The translations under genes and the position numbers were made by a program. A DNA stretch of 64,000 nucleotides from contig DLDA01000023.1 of NCBI GenBank assembly GCA_002480925.1, forward strand, positions 5,932 through 69,931, given 5' to 3'. The notes below the pieces were generated by a model, which worked only from the letters and a program-made list of their open reading frames with translations, was not told the DNA's origin and searched no databases. Position 1 is the stretch's first letter; every line of letters starts with the position of its first letter. Source of the DNA: Lachnospiraceae bacterium UBA7784 (lineage in GTDB: Bacteria; Bacillota; Clostridia; Lachnospirales; Lachnospiraceae). This document shows positions 1 through 8,621 of the stretch, piece by piece.

Positions 1-978
1 GACTACGTTAAGAACATGATCACTGGAGCAGCTCAGATGGATGGTTCCATCCTCGTTGTTGCAGCTACAGACGGTGTTATGGCTCAGACTAAGGAGCATA
101 TCCTTCTTGCTCGTCAGGTCGGCGTTCCTTATATCGTAGTATTCCTTAACAAGTGCGATATGATCGATGACCCTGAGCTTCTTGAGCTCGTTGAGATGGA
201 AGTTACTGAGCAGCTCGAGGAGTATGGCTTCGAGGGATGCCCTATCATCAAGGGTTCTGCTTATCAGGCACTTCAGGACGATAAGGCTCCTGCTAAGCTT
301 GCTAACGGAGATCCTCTTGATCCTGATAACCCGGACAAGAACTGGGGAGACTGCATCATGGAGCTTATGGATACTGTTGATTCTTATATCCCTGATCCAG
401 AGCGTGATACAGATAAGCCTTTCCTTATGCCTGTCGAGGATGTATTCACTATCACAGGACGTGGAACCGTTGCTACAGGCCGTGTAGAGCGTGGTACTCT
501 TAAGCTTAATGATCCTGTTGAGATCCTTGGAATCCGTGAGGATGTTGAGACTTCAACAGTAACTGGAATCGAGATGTTCCGTAAGACTCTTGATTACGCA
601 GAGGCTGGTGACAATATCGGAGCTCTTCTCCGTGGTATCGACCGTGACCAGATCGAGCGTGGACAGGTAGTAGCTGCTCCTGGAACAGTTACCTGCCACA
701 AGAAGTTTACAGCTCAGGTATACGTTCTTACAAAGGACGAGGGTGGTCGTCATACACCTTTCTTCAATGATTATCGTCCTCAGTTCTACTTCAGAACAAC
801 AGACGTAACTGGTGTCATCACTCTTCCAGAAGGAACAGAGATGTGCATGCCTGGTGATAACGTAGAGATGACAATCGAGCTCATCCATCCTATCGCTATG
901 GAGCAGGGTCTTACATTCGCTATCCGTGAGGGTGGACGTACAGTAGGATCAGGCCGTGTTGCTTCTGTCATCGAGTAA
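1..978 (+). CDS. tuf: Elongation factor Tu, 3' part
   Basis: The reading frame is open from base 1 and begins inside the G domain at [15 protein letters not shown], so the 5' part of the gene lies outside the window. The NKCDM motif for guanine recognition follows near base 150, and the two beta-barrel domains are complete to the TAA at 976-978. EF-Tu delivers aminoacyl-tRNA to the ribosome as a GTP complex in the cytoplasm. The visible 325 residues match the expected C-terminal four fifths of the roughly 400-residue family. Codon choice is strongly biased, as usual for a highly expressed gene. A good intrinsic terminator follows directly. Confidence 0.98.
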   Translation, partial: DYVKNMITGAAQMDGSILVVAATDGVMAQTKEHILLARQVGVPYIVVFLNKCDMIDDPELLELVEMEVTEQLEEYGFEGCPIIKGSAYQALQDDKAPAKLANGDPLDPDNPDKNWGDCIMELMDTVDSYIPDPERDTDKPFLMPVEDVFTITGRGTVATGRVERGTLKLNDPVEILGIREDVETSTVTGIEMFRKTLDYAEAGDNIGALLRGIDRDQIERGQVVAAPGTVTCHKKFTAQVYVLTKDEGGRHTPFFNDYRPQFYFRTTDVTGVITLPEGTEMCMPGDNVEMTIELIHPIAMEQGLTFAIREGGRTVGSGRVASVIE

Positions 979-1002
979 TTGAAATTATTCATAAAATAAA
1001 AA

Positions 1003-1033
1003 GTCCGTCGGATTAACCCGGCGGATTTTTTTT
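1003..1033 (+). terminator. Intrinsic terminator of tuf
   Basis: An 8-bp stem, TCCGTCGG (1004-1011) with CCGGCGGA (1018-1025) including one G-T pair, is followed by eight T residues. It lies about 25 bases after the tuf stop. Confidence 0.93.
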
Positions 1034-1044
1034 GCTATAGAAAA

Positions 1045-1092
1045 GGGGCTAGGGGCTAGGTTATGGAACCTAACATCTATACCCTGACCCCT
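1045..1092. repeat. Short heptad-like repeat with hairpin
   Basis: GGGGCTA occurs twice in tandem (1045-1051, 1052-1058) and is followed by the hairpin TAGGTT/AACCTA (1057-1062 with 1067-1072) and a C-rich stretch. It overlaps the 3' end of the minus-strand gene. It resembles a short, degenerate form of the 7-nt repeat arrays at 40363 and 48058, with a G-rich arm facing a C-rich arm. The kinship is a guess. Confidence 0.35.
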
Positions 1093-1736
1093 GCCTTCAT
1101 CACAGACTCTATGATTCCGATATTACCGATCGCAAGCAAAAGCCTATCTAGAAATGCGTTGTATCTGCTTGTATCGTAGCTCATTTTCTCGTTATTGGGG
1201 TTGCCCTTCATGCATTCTGAAAAAAGATCGTAGAAAGTCTTCTTGTCCTTTTCTTCCACTTTAATGAGTTCTGAGGAGCGTTTTCTTGGCTTATTATTGC
1301 TAGCAGAAAGTTGATCATGCTCATGACTGTTAAAAGCGTAAGGAGTTGCGGAAAATACTCCGGCTGGATCCTTAGAAGTTTCATCCTGGGAGTCTAAACC
1401 ACGCAGGGTCCTAAGTATATCAGGATCGATAACTTTTTCAAGAGCAGCAAAGTCTTTTTCACTGAATGATCCGGCCGACTGCATGAGGAGCTGGTATACA
1501 AGCTCTTCATTTACAAAGCCAGACATCCTTGCTAAATCATCTCCGGAAAAGCTGATCTTCTGGGCAAGAGCCATGCGGGCTATCCTCTCGGAGATATCCG
1601 GGCGGTGAGTGCTGATCATAGCGATTATCTCAGTTACCTGATCTGCGGGGCCGAGTGCTTCGAGGTCTGAAAGCTTCATTATTTCTATGTTTTCCGACCA
1701 GTCATAAAACTTATCGTAATATTCTTTCCAGTACAT
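1077..1736 (-). CDS. Hypothetical protein
   Basis: This is a 219-residue protein that I do not recognise. The ATG at 1736 is preferred over the upstream TTG at 1757 because AAAGGAG lies 7 bases before it (1744-1750 on this strand). The N-terminal 110 residues look helical and charged, with repeated acidic and hydrophobic runs. A Ser/Asn/Lys-rich linker (about residues 125-160) separates them from a short C-terminal helical part. No signal peptide, membrane segment or metal motif is visible. It converges on tuf and diverges from ftsH. Codon use is less biased than in the neighbours, which fits low expression. It might be a stress or regulatory accessory gene, but nothing in the sequence shows a function. 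Confidence 0.7.
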   Translation of the reverse strand: MYWKEYYDKFYDWSENIEIMKLSDLEALGPADQVTEIIAMISTHRPDISERIARMALAQKISFSGDDLARMSGFVNEELVYQLLMQSAGSFSEKDFAALEKVIDPDILRTLRGLDSQDETSKDPAGVFSATPYAFNSHEHDQLSASNNKPRKRSSELIKVEEKDKKTFYDLFSECMKGNPNNEKMSYDTSRYNAFLDRLLLAIGNIGIIESVMKAGVRV

Positions 1737-1802
1737 CTGACTGCTCCTTTCTATCAAGCTACAGGCCCCTTTCCTGTGTCTGTCCTTTTATTGCCATTTC
1801 TT

Positions 1803-1831
1803 ATTATACAAACAATTTCGGCACTAAAGCA
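1803..1831 (-). promoter_or_regulatory. Possible promoter of the hypothetical gene
   Basis: On the minus strand a TATAAT (1803-1808) lies 17 bases from a poor -35, TGCTTT (1826-1831). The -10 is good and the -35 weak. Confidence 0.35.
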
Positions 1832-1892
1832 GGAAACATTAGCCTTGAATAACAAATGACTGTGAAAGTTTTATGAATGGCCGGCCCTTTCC

Positions 1893-1921
1893 TTGCTTTT
1901 ATTCAATAATTTCTTTATAAT
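1893..1921 (+). promoter_or_regulatory. Promoter of ftsH
   Basis: TTGCTT (1893-1898), a 17-base spacer, and TATAAT (1916-1921). Transcription should start near 1928, about 55 bases before the TTG start of ftsH. Confidence 0.75.
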
Positions 1922-1939
1922 AACAGGGTGACTGTTATT
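1919..1939. promoter_or_regulatory. Palindrome over the ftsH start site
   Basis: AATAACAG (1919-1926) and CTGTTATT (1932-1939) are perfect 8-bp arms around a 5-base centre. The palindrome overlaps the end of the -10 box and the expected transcription start, a classic repressor-operator position. It does not match CIRCE or CtsR boxes. It could instead form a small 5' UTR hairpin. Confidence 0.5.
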
Positions 1940-1981
1940 TAAGGTAGAAGAGGGCAGCAATAACAGAAAGCAGGTGATCTA

Positions 1982-4120
1982 TTGGACGACAATAATTTTT
2001 ATAGCAATAATAACGGAGGGAACGGAGATCCAAATGGCGGAAATGGAGGCCCGGACGGGAATCAGAATCCTAAGTTCAACCCGATAATAGCGTTTGTGTT
2101 ATTTTCACTGATAGCGCTGTTTATAGTGACACTTCTTTACAAGGGAATCGGAAGCAGCGCAAGTCAGAAGGTAAGCTACGACAAGTTCTTTAAGCTGGCC
2201 CAGAAGAATGAGCTTAAGTCAGTTACCTTTGATGGATCAAAGATCAACTTCAAGGTCAGAGCTGATTCTGATTTCTACGCGAATACGGAGGATAAGACCC
2301 AGCAGGAGCTCTATCAGCAGAGCACAGGACAGAAGCTTGAGGTCAATTATTACACAGGCTATCTGGACGACGATGACCTTTTGCCGTTACTGAAGCAGAA
2401 TGATGTGACGATAAACCGCGAGGATTCATCCTCGACATCTGCGCTTCTCTACAATATCATTTCATTTATCGTACCGCTTATCATCATCTGGATCATTTTT
2501 GCAGTAGTAATGAGACGGATGGGAAGCGCCGGCGGCATGCTCGGAGGCGTTGGAAAGAGTAATGCCAAGGTATACGTGCAGAAGGCAACAGGAGTTACCT
2601 TTGCCGATGTCGCAGGACAGGATGAGGCAAAGGAGTCCCTTCAGGAGGTCGTCGATTTCCTGAAGAACCCTGACAAATATACAAGGATCGGAGCCAAGCT
2701 GCCGAAGGGAGCCCTGCTTGTAGGTCCTCCTGGAACAGGAAAGACCCTGCTTGCCAAGGCAGTAGCAGGAGAGGCTGGAGTGCCTTTTTTCTCGCTGGCC
2801 GGTTCAGACTTCGTTGAGATGTTCGTCGGAGTAGGAGCAAGCCGAGTAAGGGATCTGTTCAACGAGGCCAAGAGACAGGCCCCTTGTATCATCTTCATCG
2901 ATGAAATCGATGCGATCGGGAAGTCGCGTGATTCGAGATACGGAGGAGGCAATGATGAACGTGAGCAGACATTAAACCAGCTGCTTGCGGAGATGGACGG
3001 ATTTGACACATCAAAGGGACTTCTGATCCTTGCAGCGACTAACAGGCCGGAGGTCCTCGATAAGGCCCTTCTGCGTCCTGGAAGATTCGATAGACGTATC
3101 ATAGTAGACAGACCGGATATGAAGGGACGTCTTGAGACACTCAGGGTGCACGCCAAGGATGTAAGGATGGATTCGACCTGTGATCTTGAGGCTATTGCGC
3201 TTGCATCAGCAGGACTGGTAGGCTCTGATCTCGCCAATATCATAAATGAAGCAGCGATCCTTGCAGTAGAGAATGGCAGGGAGTTCGTATCCCAGCCTGA
3301 TCTTTTCGAGGCCTTCGAGAGAGTAGCCGTAGGAGGCAAGGAGAAGAAGGATCGTCCTATGAGTGATAAGGAAAGACATATAGTCTCCTATCACGAGGTG
3401 GGTCATGCACTGGTATCTGCTCTGCAGAAGAATACAGATCCGGTACAGAAGATCACTATAGTCCCGCGTACCATGGGAGCACTCGGATATACCCTTCAGA
3501 CCCCGGAGGAGGAGAAGTTCCTCCAGTCAAAGGAGGAGCTTGAGGAGGATATAGCTACCTTCATGGGAGGCCGTGCGGCTGAGGATATAGTGTTCCATTC
3601 GATCACGAGCGGAGCTGCCAATGATATAGAAAAGGCAACAAGCATAGCCAGAAACATGGTCACCAGATTCGGAATGAGTGACAGGTTCGGAATGATGGGA
3701 CTTGCGACGGTTGAGAGCCAGTATCTCGATGGAGGAGCCCAGATGACCTGTGGTGAGGCTACAGCAGCCGAAGTCGATAACGAGGTCCATGCCATAATCG
3801 ACAGAGCCTATAAGAGAGCAGTTGAGCTTTTAAGCAGATATAGAAGTGCACTTGATCAGATATCAGAGTATCTCTATAAGAAGGAGACTATCACCGGCAA
3901 GGAATTCATGGATATGTTCCGCCGAATCACAGGAATCGAGGCCGAGCCTTCTTCTGATAGTGATGATGAAAAGGTAAAGAAGGATCAGGAGGTCGCAGAA
4001 AGGCTTCAGAAGGAAATGGATTCCTATGAGTCGTCAAAGACAAGCCAGAAGGATAATCCGGATAAGACATCAGGCACAAAGGGCCCTGAGGTCACAGGTG
4101 ATGATATCTTCGATGAATGA
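1982..4120 (+). CDS. ftsH: ATP-dependent zinc metalloprotease FtsH
   Basis: FtsH is a hexameric membrane AAA+ protease that degrades misfolded membrane proteins and unstable regulators. The protein (712 residues) starts at a TTG with CAGGTGA just upstream. An Asn/Gly-rich N-terminal tail precedes membrane helix 1 (about 35-54). An external domain and helix 2 (about 153-177) come next. The AAA module has Walker A GPPGTGKT (248-255) and Walker B FIDEID, plus the second region of homology ([20 protein letters not shown]). The zinc site is HEVGH at 471-475; HEAGH is commoner, but HEXXH is intact. The acidic, Lys-rich C-terminal tail of some 70 residues is a common Clostridia extension. It has its own promoter, and a terminator-like hairpin follows. 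Confidence 0.97.
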   Translation: MDDNNFYSNNNGGNGDPNGGNGGPDGNQNPKFNPIIAFVLFSLIALFIVTLLYKGIGSSASQKVSYDKFFKLAQKNELKSVTFDGSKINFKVRADSDFYANTEDKTQQELYQQSTGQKLEVNYYTGYLDDDDLLPLLKQNDVTINREDSSSTSALLYNIISFIVPLIIIWIIFAVVMRRMGSAGGMLGGVGKSNAKVYVQKATGVTFADVAGQDEAKESLQEVVDFLKNPDKYTRIGAKLPKGALLVGPPGTGKTLLAKAVAGEAGVPFFSLAGSDFVEMFVGVGASRVRDLFNEAKRQAPCIIFIDEIDAIGKSRDSRYGGGNDEREQTLNQLLAEMDGFDTSKGLLILAATNRPEVLDKALLRPGRFDRRIIVDRPDMKGRLETLRVHAKDVRMDSTCDLEAIALASAGLVGSDLANIINEAAILAVENGREFVSQPDLFEAFERVAVGGKEKKDRPMSDKERHIVSYHEVGHALVSALQKNTDPVQKITIVPRTMGALGYTLQTPEEEKFLQSKEELEEDIATFMGGRAAEDIVFHSITSGAANDIEKATSIARNMVTRFGMSDRFGMMGLATVESQYLDGGAQMTCGEATAAEVDNEVHAIIDRAYKRAVELLSRYRSALDQISEYLYKKETITGKEFMDMFRRITGIEAEPSSDSDDEKVKKDQEVAERLQKEMDSYESSKTSQKDNPDKTSGTKGPEVTGDDIFDE

Positions 4121-4139
4121 TCATAGCTTATGAAAGGTA

Positions 4140-4180
4140 TACGGGCGTTTCCGGTCAGGAGACGCCTGTATTTAATTTTT
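4140..4180 (+). terminator. Terminator-like hairpin between ftsH and uvrC
   Basis: A 13-bp stem (4140-4152 with 4158-4170, two G-T pairs, loop GGTCA) is followed by TTTAATTTTT. It fits an intrinsic terminator for ftsH, but ends only a few bases before the likely uvrC ATG at 4184. Confidence 0.75.
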
Positions 4181-4183
4181 GAA

Positions 4184-6064
4184 ATGTTTGATATATCTGA
4201 AGAATTAAAAAAGATCCCGGATTCTCCGGGTGTATATATAATGCATGATAATACTGATGCAATAATCTATATAGGCAAGGCCAAAAGCCTGACCAAAAGA
4301 GTGCATCAGTATTTCCAGCCCTCCCATGACGAAGGGATAAAGAAGCGTCAGATGGTCGATCATATCGATCATTTCGAGTATATAGTAACGGACTCTGAGC
4401 TTGAGGCCCTGGTTCTAGAAAACAATCTGATCAAGGAGCACAGGCCCAAGTATAATACCATGCTCCGTGATGACAAGACCTATCCCTATATAAGAGTCAC
4501 ACTGGGAGAGCATTTTCCGAGAGTGCTTTTCTCCAGGAAGGTCCAAAGGGACAGATCCAGGTATTTCGGACCATTCACATCGGCCGGAGATGTCAGGGAG
4601 ACTATAGAGCTTACAAACAGACTGTTTCATCTGAGAACCTGCAAGAGGGTATTCCCGAGGGATATAAGGAAGGAAAGGGCCTGCCTCAACTACCATATCA
4701 GGCAGTGTCCAGGCGTATGTCAGGGCTATGTATCCGAGCAGGAATATATGGAAAATGTAAGGGCAGCCATCAGGTTTCTCGAGGGTGATTATCAGCCGGT
4801 AGTCGACCAGCTGACAGAGAAGATGAAGGCAGCAGCTTCTGAGATGGAGTTTGAAAAGGCAGCCGGATTCAGGGATGAGATCGAAGCGGTAAGGATGTGT
4901 GTCCAGAAGCAGAAGATCACAGATACAGATGGAGAGGACAGGGATATCCTTGCCATTGCAAGGGACAGAGAGGATGCCTGTGCAGTCGTATTCTTTATCA
5001 GAGGAGGCAGGATGATAGGAAGAGACCATTTCTTCCTGAACCTGCGTGAGGATGATGATAAGGGCGAGCTGATAAGCACCTTTATACAGCAGTTCTATTC
5101 AGGGACTCCGTTTGTGCCTAAGGAGATATTCGTTCAGGAGGAGCTTTTCGACCAGGGGACGCTTGAAGAATTTCTGACGGAAAAGAAAGGGGGCGCTGTC
5201 CATATAGTGACTCCAAAGAGAGGGAAAAAGGAGAAGCTTGTTGAGCTGGCATGGAAGAATGCCTCTATGATACTGACAAAGGACAGGGAGAGGATAAGGA
5301 GAGAGGAGGGCAGAACCATAGGAGCTATGAAGGAACTGTCCGATATCCTGGGACTTCCTGGGATTGAGCGTATGGAGGCCTATGATATTTCAAATACAAT
5401 GGGTTATCAGTCAGTTGGTTCAATGGTAGTCTTCGATCACGGCAAGCCACTTAGGAATGACTATCGAAAGTTTCGGATAAAGACAGTCGAGGGACCTAAT
5501 GACTATGCATCGATGAAGGAGGTCCTTACAAGACGCTTCACCCATGGACTTTTAGAAAGGGAGAGCGGGAAGACCGTGGAGACGGGGAGCTTCACCAGAT
5601 TCCCGGATGTGATAATGATGGACGGCGGACGAGGACAGGTAAATATTGCTCTGGAGGTAATGGATGAGCTGGGGCTTGATATACCGGTATGTGGAATGGT
5701 AAAGGATGACCATCACAGGACAAGAGGGCTGTTCTATAACAATGTGGAGCTGCCTATAGACCGCTCATCTGAGGCCTTCAAGCTTATCACCAGGCTGCAG
5801 GACGAGGCCCACCGCTTTGCGATAGAATACCACAGGTCACTCCGAGGCAAGAATCAGGTGAAGAGCTTCCTTGATGACATACCAGGCATCGGACCGACAA
5901 GACGGCGGGCGCTTATGAAGAAGTATGTGACGGCTGAGGCGATCCGTGAGGCTTCTGTCGAGGATCTGGCGTCTACAGAGACTATGAACGAGGCGGTAGC
6001 AGACCAGGTCTATAATTTCCTGCACAGGTCAGGAAACTCTGTACATGAATCCGATAAAATATAA
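4184..6064 (+). CDS. uvrC: UvrABC excinuclease subunit C
   Basis: UvrC makes both incisions in nucleotide excision repair. Starting at ATG 4184 (MFDISEELKK) gives 626 residues, the usual length. An in-frame ATG at 4130 would place the terminator-like hairpin inside the gene. The GIY-YIG nuclease is at the N-terminus (PGVYIMHD, IIYIGKAKSL). The UVR motif (EFEKAAGFRDEIEAV) binds UvrB near residue 225. The RNase H-like second nuclease covers the middle (AYDISNTMG, MMDGGRGQVN), and a helix-hairpin-helix DNA-binding end has IPGIGPTRRRAL. No ribosome site is visible before 4184, and the hairpin ends 13 bases upstream. How the gene is transcribed and translated is therefore unclear. Confidence 0.95.
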   Translation: MFDISEELKKIPDSPGVYIMHDNTDAIIYIGKAKSLTKRVHQYFQPSHDEGIKKRQMVDHIDHFEYIVTDSELEALVLENNLIKEHRPKYNTMLRDDKTYPYIRVTLGEHFPRVLFSRKVQRDRSRYFGPFTSAGDVRETIELTNRLFHLRTCKRVFPRDIRKERACLNYHIRQCPGVCQGYVSEQEYMENVRAAIRFLEGDYQPVVDQLTEKMKAAASEMEFEKAAGFRDEIEAVRMCVQKQKITDTDGEDRDILAIARDREDACAVVFFIRGGRMIGRDHFFLNLREDDDKGELISTFIQQFYSGTPFVPKEIFVQEELFDQGTLEEFLTEKKGGAVHIVTPKRGKKEKLVELAWKNASMILTKDRERIRREEGRTIGAMKELSDILGLPGIERMEAYDISNTMGYQSVGSMVVFDHGKPLRNDYRKFRIKTVEGPNDYASMKEVLTRRFTHGLLERESGKTVETGSFTRFPDVIMMDGGRGQVNIALEVMDELGLDIPVCGMVKDDHHRTRGLFYNNVELPIDRSSEAFKLITRLQDEAHRFAIEYHRSLRGKNQVKSFLDDIPGIGPTRRRALMKKYVTAEAIREASVEDLASTETMNEAVADQVYNFLHRSGNSVHESDKI

Positions 6065-6070
6065 AGCGGT

Positions 6071-6098
6071 TTGATATATTTTTTTCAATGAATATAAG
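6071..6098 (+). promoter_or_regulatory. Possible promoter of the GH94 pair
   Basis: TTGATA (6071-6076), a 16-base spacer, and TATAAG (6093-6098), about 30 bases upstream of the first phosphorylase gene. Confidence 0.45.
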
Positions 6099-6128
6099 AA
6101 AATACCAGGTACAAAGGAGATATGTGCT

Positions 6129-8621
6129 ATGGGTAATATTAGATTCATTGATGATAACGGTACATTTACAATGGATGCTCCGGAGGAGACGAGCCTGCTC
6201 TATCTGCCGTCGGCAGGCGAGAAAGGGCTTAAAAGCTGCTTTTCGCCTGATCTGGGAGGAGACGCCAAGACAGATCAGGAGCATTTCCTGCTTGAGCCTG
6301 TATGTGTGAATGGACTGTCAGATAACAGAAAAACCAGGAACTTCTGGTGTATAACAGAAAAGGGGGCCTGGTCGGCATGCGGCTCTTCTGCCGAGGCAGA
6401 AAACGACAGATTTACAGACAGACAGGATAAGAGCCGGATCACAGCCGGCTTCATGTGGCAGAGACTTGAAAGGACATCTGATAAATATGGTCTGTCCTCT
6501 GAGATCACCTCATATGTAAAAAAGGATGAAAACACAGAAGTGATGGAGGTAAGGATAACTAACAGATCGGATCAGGCACAGACCATAGAGGGAGTTTCTG
6601 TTTATCCAATCTATGGCAGAAGTGCTGACAATATAAGGGATCACAGGAATGTGACCTCCATGCTCCACAGGATAGAGACGAGAGATGACGGGATAGTAGT
6701 CAGTCCGACAATGTCCTTTGATGAGAGGGGACACAGGATCAATCATACCTCATATTTTGTGAAGGGAGAGGGAGCAAGGATAAAAGGATTCTATCCGACA
6801 GAGGAGAGCTTCCTCGGAGAAGGAGGAACCTATACTCATCCGGCAGCCATATATAAGGATCTAAGTCCGTTCGGACCAGGACAGAGCTTTGCCGGCAAGG
6901 AGGTCGCCGGAGCTATCAGATTTTGGCCGGTAAGACTTGCTCCGGGAGAAAGCAGGAGATATATCATCCAGGCAGGGGTGGGGGATGGTGAGACAAATGA
7001 GCCTGAAAATCCAGGGGAATACTGGGAAAGACAGGTGAACGTATCGTTCCATACCGGGAATGGCGATTTTGACAGATTCATGAAATGGGTGGCATTCCAG
7101 CCGATATTGAGACGGATATATGGCTGCTCATTTCTGCCCTACCATGATTATGGCAGAGGGGGAAGAGGCTGGAGGGACCTCTGGCAGGACTGCCTCTCGC
7201 TTCTTATAATGAATCCGGGAGGAGTAAGGGAGCAGATAATAAATAATATAGGAGGAGTAAGGACAGACGGGACCAATGCGACCATCATAGGAGAGGCTCC
7301 CGGAGAGTTTTTAGCCGACAGAAACGGTATTTCAAGAGTCTGGATGGACCATGCCATGTGGCCATTTATTACAGTAAGATTCTATATTGACCAGACAGGG
7401 GATAGAAGCGTCCTTTTTGATGAGGCACCGTATTTTGCGGATGCCCAGATAAAAAGGGGATATGCCCTTGATAGCGGATATGATCCTGATAAGCTCCAGA
7501 AAAGAGGAAGCCTGCTTGAGCATTTGCTTATAGAGCATCTTTGCGCATATTTTGACGTAGGTGATCATCAGATCATGAGACTTCGCGGAGCGGACTGGAA
7601 CGATGCGCTTGATATGGCATCTGAAAAGGGAGAGAGCGTAGCCTTTACCGCTGCCTATGCAGGAAATCTGAGAGGACTATCAGAGCTTCTTTCGGGTCTT
7701 ACAGAAAAGAGTATAAGCCTTGCTAAGGCAACAGGCATTCTTCTCTCAGGAGAAAAGAGGGAAGGTGTGCTGGAGAAGTATTATGATGCCTCATCTGATT
7801 GGACCAGGACAGAATTTGATCCAAAAGAAATAGCCGATGATCTGATAAAAAAGGCCGATGCTCTTACAGAGACGATCAGAAGGCAGGAGTGGCTCAATCT
7901 CGGCTGGTATAACAGCTATTATGATAATTCCGGCAGACAGGTAGAGGGAGAGATCGGTGGACAGGTCAGAATGATGCTGACCGGTCAGGTCTTTACAATA
8001 GCAAGTGGAGTCGCAACGGATGGCCAGGTAGAGAGTATATGCGAATCGGCTGACAGATATCTGTTCGACGGCAGCTGTGGAGGCTACAGGCTTAATACCG
8101 ATTTCGGCGAGATAAAGTCAGACCTGGGGAGGATGTTTGGCTTTGCTTATGGAGAAAAGGAGAACGGAGCAGTTTTTTCCCATATGGCAGTAATGTATGC
8201 AAACGCTCTCTACAAAAGAGGCTTTGTAAGAGAGGGCTATAAGGCTCTCAAGGCCTTATATGACGCCTCATCAGATTTTTCACACGCAAGACAGTATCCG
8301 GGTATACCGGAATACTTTGATAATGAGGGCCGTGGCAAATATCAGTATCTTACAGGGGCAGCCAGCTGGTATCTGATGACGATAATATGCGAGTCGTTCG
8401 GAGTCAGAGGAGAGCAGGGTAGACTGGTAATGGATCCAAAGCTTGTAAGGGAACAGTTCGATAAGGATGGAATTGCTTCTATCAGTCTCTGCTTTGCAGG
8501 CCAGCAGGTAGAGGTCACCTATGTGAATAAGGAAATGTTAGACTACGGCGAATACAGGGTGACAGATATTACAAGAGACGCAAACAGATACAGAGTAACG
8601 CTTGGAAGGAAAGATCGATGA
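6129..8621 (+). CDS. GH94 glycoside phosphorylase, oligoglucan type
   Basis: This 830-residue GH94 enzyme should split a beta-glucan oligosaccharide with phosphate, releasing glucose 1-phosphate in the cytoplasm. ATG 6129 has AAAGGAGA nine bases before it. No signal peptide is present. The N-terminal half is beta-rich (about 1-290). The (alpha/alpha)6 barrel carries GRGWRDLWQDCL, RVWMDHAMWPF and the catalytic loop RGADWNDALDMA; Asp492 is the expected general acid. These barrel motifs resemble cellodextrin or 1,2-beta-oligoglucan phosphorylases more than cellobiose phosphorylase, while the length is shorter than many members of those groups. Substrate length and linkage cannot be read from sequence. 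Its stop overlaps the next GH94 gene by ATGA. Confidence 0.88.
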   Translation: MGNIRFIDDNGTFTMDAPEETSLLYLPSAGEKGLKSCFSPDLGGDAKTDQEHFLLEPVCVNGLSDNRKTRNFWCITEKGAWSACGSSAEAENDRFTDRQDKSRITAGFMWQRLERTSDKYGLSSEITSYVKKDENTEVMEVRITNRSDQAQTIEGVSVYPIYGRSADNIRDHRNVTSMLHRIETRDDGIVVSPTMSFDERGHRINHTSYFVKGEGARIKGFYPTEESFLGEGGTYTHPAAIYKDLSPFGPGQSFAGKEVAGAIRFWPVRLAPGESRRYIIQAGVGDGETNEPENPGEYWERQVNVSFHTGNGDFDRFMKWVAFQPILRRIYGCSFLPYHDYGRGGRGWRDLWQDCLSLLIMNPGGVREQIINNIGGVRTDGTNATIIGEAPGEFLADRNGISRVWMDHAMWPFITVRFYIDQTGDRSVLFDEAPYFADAQIKRGYALDSGYDPDKLQKRGSLLEHLLIEHLCAYFDVGDHQIMRLRGADWNDALDMASEKGESVAFTAAYAGNLRGLSELLSGLTEKSISLAKATGILLSGEKREGVLEKYYDASSDWTRTEFDPKEIADDLIKKADALTETIRRQEWLNLGWYNSYYDNSGRQVEGEIGGQVRMMLTGQVFTIASGVATDGQVESICESADRYLFDGSCGGYRLNTDFGEIKSDLGRMFGFAYGEKENGAVFSHMAVMYANALYKRGFVREGYKALKALYDASSDFSHARQYPGIPEYFDNEGRGKYQYLTGAASWYLMTIICESFGVRGEQGRLVMDPKLVREQFDKDGIASISLCFAGQQVEVTYVNKEMLDYGEYRVTDITRDANRYRVTLGRKDR

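Noticed and set aside
2641..3339. Long antisense frame inside ftsH
   Set aside because: It is a mirror of the biased ftsH codons; no ribosome site or family likeness.
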